Origin: Flammeovirgaceae bacterium
GTDB lineage: Bacteria; Bacteroidota; Bacteroidia; Cytophagales; MED-G16
Direction: 5' to 3'
NCBI GenBank assembly: GCA_002702205.1
Contig: NZYP01000058.1
Span: forward strand, 5,048 to 12,343
Length of the DNA stretch: 7,296 nt
Made by a program: the position numbers and the translations under genes. Positions within the stretch are counted from its first letter, which is position 1, and each line of letters opens with the position of its first letter. Positions 1 through 6,556 of this stretch are shown here, one piece after another. The notes below the pieces were generated by a model that was not told the origin of the DNA, ran no database searches, and saw only the letters and a list, made by a program, of their open reading frames with translations.

Positions 1-246
1 GAACTTGAAGATTTAGAGTTTGGGATATATCCTAACCCAGTTGTAAGAGGGTCAAGTATTAATTTAATAACTTATAACAATATAAAGAGTATTGAAGTTA
101 GATCTATGGATGGGGAATTGGTATTAAGTGAGTTAATAAATAGTGAGGTTAAAAATATAAAAATAAATCTGAAAGAGGGGCTTTATATTGTTGAGGCATT
201 GAGGGAGAATGGTAAGACTTTGGTTAAAAAGTTACTCGTAAAATAG
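1..246 (+). CDS. 3' end of a T9SS-secreted protein (type A C-terminal sorting domain), partial
   Basis: Only the last 81 codons and the TAG stop are in the window; the frame is open from base 1, so the N-terminus and main domains lie upstream. The visible part looks like a type IX secretion type A sorting domain (TIGR04183-like): it has the hallmark Y-P-N-P-V at visible residues 10-14, alternating short beta-strand patterns, the G-L-Y-I-V strand near residues 60-64, and a C-terminal K-K-L-L-V-K ending. In Bacteroidota this domain directs a protein, already in the periplasm via a signal peptide, through the outer membrane, where it is usually cleaved off as the cargo is released or attached to the surface. 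What the cargo does (protease, adhesin, glycoside hydrolase or other) cannot be told from this tail. It converges on the lipoprotein gene at 261-470 with a 14-base gap. Confidence 0.85.
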   Translation, partial: ELEDLEFGIYPNPVVRGSSINLITYNNIKSIEVRSMDGELVLSELINSEVKNIKINLKEGLYIVEALRENGKTLVKKLLVK

Positions 247-260
247 ATTTTCTTTTTAAT

Positions 261-470
261 TCAATTACAACTTCCTTCAGTCCATAAGGTAACACCAGCA
301 CCTTCGGCAAGACAATTATTACCATAAGTAACTCCGTCACATCCACAAACAGGACGATATTCTTTGGTACATGCCTTATTTTGTTCAACTAAAGATTCGT
401 CAACACATGAGCTTGATTCAGAACAACTTAACAGTAACAGCGTAGTAATAGTTAAGATAATTATTTTCAT
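261..470 (-). CDS. Small Kazal-type serine protease inhibitor lipoprotein
   Basis: A 69-residue protein, ATG start at 470-468 and TGA stop at 263-261. Residues 1-15 form a short lipoprotein signal peptide (M-K-I-I-I, then a hydrophobic stretch) ending in lipobox L-L-S-C, so Cys16 should be lipidated and become the mature N-terminus. After a short Ser/Glu linker comes one Kazal-like domain with six cysteines at 22, 34, 42, 44, 53 and 68; the core P-V-C-G-C-D-G-V-T-Y-G-N-N-C (40-53) is diagnostic. Aligning C-T-K-E-Y-R-P (34-40) with C-T-L-E-Y-R-P of ovomucoid third domain puts Lys36 at the P1 site, which predicts inhibition of trypsin-like rather than chymotrypsin-like proteases (inference). 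The protein is probably anchored in the outer membrane; surface exposure is possible but there is no strong acidic export signal after Cys16. There is no Shine-Dalgarno sequence. The gene is divergent from gltB and convergent with the T9SS cargo gene, so it is probably monocistronic. Confidence 0.85.
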   Translation of the reverse strand: MKIIILTITTLLLLSCSESSSCVDESLVEQNKACTKEYRPVCGCDGVTYGNNCLAEGAGVTLWTEGSCN

Positions 471-626
471 TATGCTAATTTAAAAAATAGGTATCTATTT
501 ATTTATATAGTTTAATAAATTAAAATAATACTCTCTTTTTTTAACAAAATTTTAATTTTACGATCATTTTTCTTATTTTATGATAGAAAAATTAATCTTT
601 TTTTCAAATATAATATATTATTAGTA
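471..626. promoter_or_regulatory. Divergent intergenic spacer, presumed promoters of the lipoprotein gene (leftward) and the gltBD-amt operon (rightward)
   Basis: This 156-base stretch separates two divergent start codons and so must contain, or lie next to, both promoters. By hand count it has 19 G or C bases (about 12% G+C), much lower than the flanking genes. No convincing Bacteroidota promoter (TTTG, spacer, TAnnTTTG) is visible on the + strand: TTTG does not occur there at all. No Shine-Dalgarno sequence precedes either gene. A TATAAT at 609-614 is only 12 bases from the gltB start and is easily due to chance in this composition. Transcription factor sites cannot be assigned; a perfect inverted repeat at 485-500 is listed separately. 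The regulatory role is inferred from gene arrangement, not from recognised motifs. Confidence 0.5.
485..500. repeat. Perfect 6-bp inverted repeat AAATAG-GTAT-CTATTT upstream of the lipoprotein gene
   Basis: The arms 485-490 and 495-500 are exact reverse complements separated by GTAT. The repeat ends 14 bases from the lipoprotein start codon, so in that gene's transcript it would lie in the 5' untranslated region and could form a weak A/U-rich hairpin, or as DNA serve as an operator half-site pair. In DNA this AT-rich, a 6-bp palindrome can arise by chance, so function is unproven. Confidence 0.3.
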
Positions 627-3600
627 GTGAATGATTCAAATAGTTTGTACAGAGAAAGTTATGAATCCGATGCATGTGGTATTGGTTGTATTGCCAATAT
701 AGATGGAATAAGAACTAATAAAATTATTTCTGATTCTCTAACAATATTAGAGAATATGAGCCACAGAGGAGCCTCTGGTAATAACAAAAAAATTGGTGAT
801 GGTGCTGGTTTGAAAATTCAGATTCCGCATAAGCTATTGATGAGGGAATTATCTGAAAAAAACATAAAATTACCTTCTCAAGGAAAATACGGTCTCGGGA
901 TGATTTTTTTCCCTAACAACTCAAGAGAATATAATGCCTCCAAAAAACTATTCTTAGAGACCTTAAAGAAGTTTAATTTAATTGTATTAGCAAAAAGAAA
1001 TGTACCAATAAACAGGAAAGGTTTGTGTGAATCAACTTTCAACTTTATTCCAAAAATTGAGCAGTGGGTAATAAAATCAAATAGTTATATAGATTCAGAA
1101 GATAATTTAAATCGAATTCTTTTCATAGCAAGGAGGTATTTTGAAAATATAACTTTAAATGATAACAAATCTATGTTTTCAAATTCTGTTTACATTGCTT
1201 CTCTTTCAACTAATACAGTAGTTTATAAGGGACAATTAACAACACATCAAATTAGGACATTTTATCCTGATCTTTCAGATAAACTTTTTGAAAGTAATTT
1301 CTCAATCGTACATTCTAGATTTTCTACTAATACTTTCCCATCATGGAAGCTTGCACAGCCTTTTAGATTCATCTCTCATAATGGAGAAATAAATACACTT
1401 CAAGGTAACTTGAATTCATTAAAGTCAGCAGAGTCAAGATTTGAGTCAACTTTATTTTCTAAGGAGGAATTAAATATGATTAGACCGGTTACCACAGAAG
1501 ATCAGTCAGATTCCGCATGTTTGGATAATTTAATAGAGTTACTTTCTTTCTCAGGTACTGACATTAATGAGGTAATGATGATGTTAATACCTGAGTCATG
1601 GGATAATAGTGAGAATATGCCAAGTCATAAAAAGTCTTTTTATGAATTTAAATCCTCAATAATTGAACCTTGGGACGGACCTGCTGCCATAATATATACA
1701 GATGGTAAAAGTATAGGAGCAATACTAGATAGAAATGGGCTTAGGCCTATGAGATACACTATAACAAAGGATAATAAAATAATACTCGCTTCTGAAACTG
1801 GAGTTTTAGACATAGATCCTGGTAATGTTAAAGAGAAAGGTAACTTAAGATCTGGAAGAATTTTAAGTATAGATTTTTCTAGAAGTAAGATAAGATTTGA
1901 TGAAGAAATAAAGAATGATATATGTAAAAGCCACCCGTACTCTAACTGGCTTGAAAGAAACAGGATAACAATAGACATGTTACCTAGAAAAAAAATAAAG
2001 CATAGAAAGATTAACGACTTGGAACTAAATAGGTATCATAAAGTATTTGGATATACCAAAGAAGATATTAAAAAAGTAATATATCCCATGACCCTCAAGG
2101 GTAGCGAGCCAATAGGTTCAATGGGTAACGACACTCCAATAGCTGTTTTAAGTAAAAAGCCTAAACATTTATCTAATTATTTTAAACAGTTATTTGCCCA
2201 AGTGACTAATCCTCCGATAGACCCAATCAGAGAGAAAAATGTAATGTCACTTAAGAGCCACATAGGGAATGTTTCAAATCTATTAAATCAGAAAGAGTCT
2301 GACTGTAAAAATATTTTTTTAGAGTCACCAATAATTTCTAATCATACCTTGGAAAAGATAAGATCTGTTGACATTCAAAATCTCCAGACAAAAACAATAA
2401 ATGCCTATTATAGGGTAGATGGAAAAAACGGAAATTTGAAACTTGCATTAGATAGGTTATGTAGATATGTTGATGATGCTATTGAAGATGGGTATAAGTT
2501 AATTATTATAAGTGATCGTTATATAGATTCTTCTCATGCGCCTGTACCTAGTCTACTTTCATCTGCTTGTATCCATAACCACCTAATCAGATCAGGGAAT
2601 AGAGGAAAAGTAGGTTTAATTGTTGAGTCTGGAGATTCTTGGGAAGTTCATCATTATGCAACTTTGTTGTCTTTCGGAGTTAATGCAATTAATCCATATG
2701 TCGCTTTTGCTACGGTAAGACAATTAAGAGAATCTAACTCATCATCCTCTCTAAATAAGTTAAAAACTTTAAACAAAAATTATATTAATGCGATCGATAA
2801 GGGATTGTTAAAAGTATTTTCAAAAATTGGGATTTCAACTCTTAAATCTTATAGTGGTTCACAATTATTCGAAATAATTGGATTAAATAAAAGAACTGTT
2901 GATGAATATTTTACTTCAACCACCTCCAGAATTGAAGGTATAGGAATAGATGAAATCGAAAGGGAAAATAATAAAAAACATTTCCATGCTTATGCAGATG
3001 AAATTTCTGATATCCGTGATGGAGGTGTTTACAGCTGGAAGAGAGATGGTGAGATGCATGCATTTAATCCTGAGACAATTTCTTTACTCCAGCACAGCAC
3101 AATGAAAGATGATATAAATTTATTTAAACAATATTCTTCAAAGGTAAATCGCCTAAATAAAACTTCTATCAGAAGTCAATTTGAATTTAATTTCTCTAAT
3201 GACTCTATTCCAATTTCAGAGGTCGAGCCTGCAGAAAATATTTATAAAAGGTTTGCCACCGGAGCAATGTCTTTCGGGTCAATATCTTATGAGGCTCATA
3301 CCAACCTGGCAGAAGCTATGAATAAGTTAGGCGGGAGAAGTAACTCGGGAGAGGGAGGAGAGGATGAGAAAAGATTTATAAAGGGTAAAAATGGCAAAAA
3401 TCTTAGCTCTGCAATAAAGCAAGTTGCCTCTGGAAGGTTTGGGGTATCTATTAATTATCTTAACAATGCCAAAGAAATTCAAATCAAAATGGCACAGGGA
3501 GCTAAGCCAGGTGAAGGAGGTCAACTCCCTGGTCATAAAGTGGATGAAAATATTGCAAAAGTTAGAAATTCTACACCTGGCGTAGGACTGATTTCTCCTC

Positions 3601-5117
3601 CACCTCATCATGACATATATTCTATAGAGGACTTGTCTCAGTTAATATTTGATCTTAAAAATGCTAATAGAGAGGCTGATATAAGTGTTAAGCTAGTATC
3701 CAAGGCTGGAGTTGGTACAATAGCAGCCGGAGTCGCAAAAGCTAAATCAGATAAGATTCTAATATCTGGATATGATGGTGGGACAGGTGCCTCACCTTTA
3801 TCTTCTGTCATTCATGCAGGTCTCCCATGGGAATTAGGTATATCTGAAGCTCAACAAACGCTTATGAAAAATGGTTTAAGATCAAGAGTAACTCTTCAAG
3901 TTGATGGTCAAATTAAGACAGGAAGAGATCTAGCAATAGCATCAATTCTTGGAGCTGACGAGTGGGGGATATCTACTGCTGCTTTAATTTCTCAAGGCTG
4001 TATAATGATGAGAAAATGCCATCTCAATACATGTCCAGTAGGTATTGCTACCCAAGATGAAATATTAAGAAAAAGATTTAACGGCGAAGTTGATCATATG
4101 ATTAATTTAATAAAATTTTTGACAGAGGAGTTAAGAGAGATAATGGCAAGTTTAGGAATTAAAAAAGTTAATGATTTGATAGGTCAGACTAACCTCCTAA
4201 AACAGAAAAAAAATAAATATTGGAAGACAAAAAATTTAGATCTTTACCCTATTCTCTTTAAACATTCAGCTAAACCTAAAAGTTATTATAATTCATCAGG
4301 ACAGAAAGATTTTTTATCTAAACAACTTGACTTAATTTTCTTAGAAAAAACACAAAACATATTAGATGGCTCTTCTAAAAAGTTAAATTTATCTTCTAAA
4401 ATTAAAAGTACGGATAGAGCTGTTGGAACAATATTGTCAAGTGAGATTTCAAAACGATATGGCTCTAGGGGTTTACCAAATGATACAATTAATATTGAAT
4501 TTCAAGGTTCAGCTGGTCAGAGTTTTGGTGCATTTGCAATTAATGGCTTAACCTTAGAAGTCATCGGTGAGACAAATGATTATTTTGGAAAGGGGCTCTC
4601 AGGAGCAAAGCTTATTGTTAAAAAACCACTTAATTCAGGTTTTGTGTCTAATGAAAATATAATAGTTGGTAATGTTGCCTTGTACGGAGCTATATCTGGT
4701 CAGAGCTTTATAAATGGAATTGCTGGGGAAAGGTTTTGTGTTAGAAACTCAGGAGTGGAAGTTGTTGTAGAGGGAGTAGGTGATAACGCATGTGAATATA
4801 TGACTGGTGGTAATGTTGTTATTCTAGGAAATATTGGAAAAAATTTTGGTGCAGGTATGAGTGGTGGAATGGCATTTATATACGGGAATAAAAATTTAAA
4901 TAATTTCAATAAATCATCTATAGAATTAGTTGATCTTGAAGATGAAGATAGAGAAAAAGTTAAATCATTGCTTAAGGCACACAAAAGATACACAGATAGT
5001 AATTTAGCATCTTTTATACTTGATGATATTGATAATCAATTTAATTATTTCACTAAAGTATATCCTAAGGAGTTAAGAGCTATTCATGAAAAAAATAAAA
5101 TTGTAACTAATGGATAA
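627..5117 (+). CDS. gltB: Glutamate synthase (NADPH) large subunit, GltB
   Basis: A 1496-residue protein, the usual length for bacterial GOGAT large subunits. It takes the amide nitrogen of glutamine, channels ammonia internally and reductively aminates 2-oxoglutarate to glutamate in the cytoplasm. Domains in order: a 16-residue propeptide; type II glutaminase from nucleophile Cys17 (D-A-C-G-I-G), with H-R-G-A at 46-49, H-S-R-F-S-T-N-T at 229-236, H-N-G-E-I-N at 251-256 and D-R-N-G-L-R-P at 368-374; central domain with G-S-M-G-N-D-T-P at 497-504 and N-P-P-I-D-P at 528-533; FMN/synthase domain with G-A-M-S-F-G-S at 879-885, G-E-G-G-E-D at 908-913 and S-P-P-P-H-H-D at 990-996; [3Fe-4S] cysteines 1125, 1131 and 1136; and a GXGXG beta-helix domain around 1265-1450. 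The start is GTG at 627: the only nearby ATG (631) is out of frame, and a TTG at 645 is a less likely alternative. Residues 50-56 (S-G-N-N-K-K-I) depart from the E. coli loop, and Cys21 lies unusually close to the nucleophile. It is the first gene of the gltB-gltD-amt run. Confidence 0.97.
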   Translation: MNDSNSLYRESYESDACGIGCIANIDGIRTNKIISDSLTILENMSHRGASGNNKKIGDGAGLKIQIPHKLLMRELSEKNIKLPSQGKYGLGMIFFPNNSREYNASKKLFLETLKKFNLIVLAKRNVPINRKGLCESTFNFIPKIEQWVIKSNSYIDSEDNLNRILFIARRYFENITLNDNKSMFSNSVYIASLSTNTVVYKGQLTTHQIRTFYPDLSDKLFESNFSIVHSRFSTNTFPSWKLAQPFRFISHNGEINTLQGNLNSLKSAESRFESTLFSKEELNMIRPVTTEDQSDSACLDNLIELLSFSGTDINEVMMMLIPESWDNSENMPSHKKSFYEFKSSIIEPWDGPAAIIYTDGKSIGAILDRNGLRPMRYTITKDNKIILASETGVLDIDPGNVKEKGNLRSGRILSIDFSRSKIRFDEEIKNDICKSHPYSNWLERNRITIDMLPRKKIKHRKINDLELNRYHKVFGYTKEDIKKVIYPMTLKGSEPIGSMGNDTPIAVLSKKPKHLSNYFKQLFAQVTNPPIDPIREKNVMSLKSHIGNVSNLLNQKESDCKNIFLESPIISNHTLEKIRSVDIQNLQTKTINAYYRVDGKNGNLKLALDRLCRYVDDAIEDGYKLIIISDRYIDSSHAPVPSLLSSACIHNHLIRSGNRGKVGLIVESGDSWEVHHYATLLSFGVNAINPYVAFATVRQLRESNSSSSLNKLKTLNKNYINAIDKGLLKVFSKIGISTLKSYSGSQLFEIIGLNKRTVDEYFTSTTSRIEGIGIDEIERENNKKHFHAYADEISDIRDGGVYSWKRDGEMHAFNPETISLLQHSTMKDDINLFKQYSSKVNRLNKTSIRSQFEFNFSNDSIPISEVEPAENIYKRFATGAMSFGSISYEAHTNLAEAMNKLGGRSNSGEGGEDEKRFIKGKNGKNLSSAIKQVASGRFGVSINYLNNAKEIQIKMAQGAKPGEGGQLPGHKVDENIAKVRNSTPGVGLISPPPHHDIYSIEDLSQLIFDLKNANREADISVKLVSKAGVGTIAAGVAKAKSDKILISGYDGGTGASPLSSVIHAGLPWELGISEAQQTLMKNGLRSRVTLQVDGQIKTGRDLAIASILGADEWGISTAALISQGCIMMRKCHLNTCPVGIATQDEILRKRFNGEVDHMINLIKFLTEELREIMASLGIKKVNDLIGQTNLLKQKKNKYWKTKNLDLYPILFKHSAKPKSYYNSSGQKDFLSKQLDLIFLEKTQNILDGSSKKLNLSSKIKSTDRAVGTILSSEISKRYGSRGLPNDTINIEFQGSAGQSFGAFAINGLTLEVIGETNDYFGKGLSGAKLIVKKPLNSGFVSNENIIVGNVALYGAISGQSFINGIAGERFCVRNSGVEVVVEGVGDNACEYMTGGNVVILGNIGKNFGAGMSGGMAFIYGNKNLNNFNKSSIELVDLEDEDREKVKSLLKAHKRYTDSNLASFILDDIDNQFNYFTKVYPKELRAIHEKNKIVTNG

Positions 5118-6522
5118 GCCTGGATTTATAAAATATAAGAAAAAGGACCCACCTCTTAAAAAAGTTAAAAAAAGAATAAAAAATCATAATGAATTCCAAT
5201 CTTTATTATCCGATAAAGAATTGAGATGTCAATCAGATAGGTGTATGGACTGTGGTACACCATTTTGTCATTCATCATGCCCTCTAGGGAATATGATTCC
5301 AGAATTTAATTCTGCTGTATCAAATAACAAATGGAAAGAGGCATATGAAATTTTAATTTCAACTAATAACTTCCCTGAATTTACAGGGAGAATATGCCCT
5401 GCTCCATGTGAGCATTCTTGTGTTCTTGGAATAAATCAGGATCCTGTAAGTATTGAGAATATTGAGAAGCAAGTTATTGAGAAAGCTTTTATAAAGGGTT
5501 ATGTGAATCCTAATAATATCAGTAATAAATTAGATAAAAAAATTGCTGTAGTAGGTTCTGGACCTGCAGGCCTTGCTTGTGCAGATGAGTTGAATAAAAA
5601 AGGATATCAGGTAACTGTTTACGAAAAAGATGAAGAGCTAGGTGGACTTTTGAGGTTTGGTATTCCGGATTTTAAGTTGGACAAAAAAATAATAGATAGA
5701 AGAGTAGAACTTTTAGACAAAGAGGGAATAATATTTAAAACAAATAAATGTCTTGGAAAAGACTTGTCTCTTGAAAGACTAGACTCAAAATATGATGCCG
5801 TTATATTATGTATAGGATCTAGTATTCCTAGAGATCTAATAATAGAGGGCAGGGAATTAGATGGAATTCATTATGCAATGGATTTTTTAAGTATGCAAAA
5901 TAGAATTAATTCTAATATACCTACTAATATTAAAATTAATGCAAAAGATAAAAATGTAGTTGTTCTTGGAGGTGGTGACACAGGATCTGACTGTATAGGA
6001 ACTTCTAATAGGCATGGTGCAAAGTCAATTACTCAACTAGAGCTTCTTCCTAGACCTCCAAAGGAGAGAGATGAGTCAATGATATGGCCACTTTTTGCAA
6101 ACACATTTAAGACGTCATCCTCACAGGAGGAAGGTTGTGATAGGGCATGGGGAGTAATGGCAAAAGAGTTCATTGGAAATGGAACCATTGAATATGTTAA
6201 AACTGAAGACATAAGTTGGGATAGTGATAAAAAGACCTTCTACCCAATAAAAAATTCAGAGAAACTAATTCCATGTGATCTACTCCTTATCGCAATTGGG
6301 TATGAGAAACCAAATCTATCTTTTGATAATGAATTTTCTATTGATACTTTTCCTGACGGAAGGATACATGCTAATGAAAAAAATTTTTTGACCTCAAGAA
6401 AAAATTTTTTTTCCTGTGGAGATTCTAGACGAGGTCAATCATTGGTTGTATGGGCAATAAAAGAGGGTAGAGATTGTGCTAAATCAGTAGATAAATACAT
6501 TAAGAAAAAACAACTTACCTAA
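5110..6522 (+). CDS. gltD: Glutamate synthase (NADPH) small subunit, GltD
   Basis: A 470-residue FAD- and iron-sulfur-containing subunit (E. coli GltD is of nearly the same length). It oxidises NADPH and passes electrons through FAD and [4Fe-4S] clusters to the FMN of GltB. The N-terminal cluster domain carries Cys45, 48, 53 and 57 (C-M-D-C-G-T-P-F-C-H-S-S-C), Cys96, 100 and 104 (C-P-A-P-C-E-H-S-C) and Cys40. The FAD-binding fold follows with G149-S-G-P-A-G154 and acidic Glu172 (V-Y-E-K) before G-G-L-L-R-F-G-I-P (178-186). The second nucleotide-binding fold, for NADPH, has G-G-G-D-T-G-S-D at 287-294, and L-P-R-P-P with Arg315 may contact the 2'-phosphate (inference). The C-terminal FAD contact is C-G-D at 436-438. 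The ATG start overlaps the end of gltB by 8 bases (5110-5117), suggesting translational coupling and fixed stoichiometry. No Shine-Dalgarno sequence is present. Related FAD subunits exist in other reductases, but adjacency to gltB makes the assignment secure. Confidence 0.97.
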   Translation: MDKPGFIKYKKKDPPLKKVKKRIKNHNEFQSLLSDKELRCQSDRCMDCGTPFCHSSCPLGNMIPEFNSAVSNNKWKEAYEILISTNNFPEFTGRICPAPCEHSCVLGINQDPVSIENIEKQVIEKAFIKGYVNPNNISNKLDKKIAVVGSGPAGLACADELNKKGYQVTVYEKDEELGGLLRFGIPDFKLDKKIIDRRVELLDKEGIIFKTNKCLGKDLSLERLDSKYDAVILCIGSSIPRDLIIEGRELDGIHYAMDFLSMQNRINSNIPTNIKINAKDKNVVVLGGGDTGSDCIGTSNRHGAKSITQLELLPRPPKERDESMIWPLFANTFKTSSSQEEGCDRAWGVMAKEFIGNGTIEYVKTEDISWDSDKKTFYPIKNSEKLIPCDLLLIAIGYEKPNLSFDNEFSIDTFPDGRIHANEKNFLTSRKNFFSCGDSRRGQSLVVWAIKEGRDCAKSVDKYIKKKQLT

Positions 6523-6556
6523 CATGATAAAAATAATTTTAATTTAAAATATTATT

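Noticed and set aside
247..260. A bidirectional terminator between the two convergent genes.
   Set aside because: The 14 bases are T-rich but contain no inverted repeat that could form a stem.
563..584. Inverted repeat ATCAT-N12-ATGAT in the divergent spacer.
   Set aside because: The arms are only five bases and pairing fails at the next base; no G/C-rich stem and no conserved context.
609..614. TATAAT on the + strand as a -10 box for gltB.
   Set aside because: It lies only 12 bases from the GTG start, has no paired -35 element, and is not the Bacteroidota consensus.
605..640. Leftward TATATTTG (605-612) matching the Bacteroidota -7 element TAnnTTTG, with TTTG at 637-640, as a promoter for the lipoprotein gene.
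   Set aside because: The spacer is 24 bases, longer than the usual 19-23. The upstream box would lie inside gltB, and the resulting leader would be about 130 bases. In such AT-rich DNA the match is weak evidence.
1640..1978. Antisense open frame inside gltB; similar antisense frames occur at 3327-3611 and 4700-4993.
   Set aside because: They lie opposite strongly conserved GOGAT motifs, have no recognisable domains, and their sequence is explained by the sense coding.
6524..6547. Seven-codon frame (M-I-K-I-I-L-I) between gltD and amt.
   Set aside because: Too short and of the composition expected by chance in AT-rich spacer; no sign it is a leader peptide.
6523..6556. A terminator or separate promoter between gltD and amt.
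   Set aside because: No stem-loop and no TAnnTTTG element is visible in these 34 A/T-rich bases, so read-through from gltD is the simpler reading.
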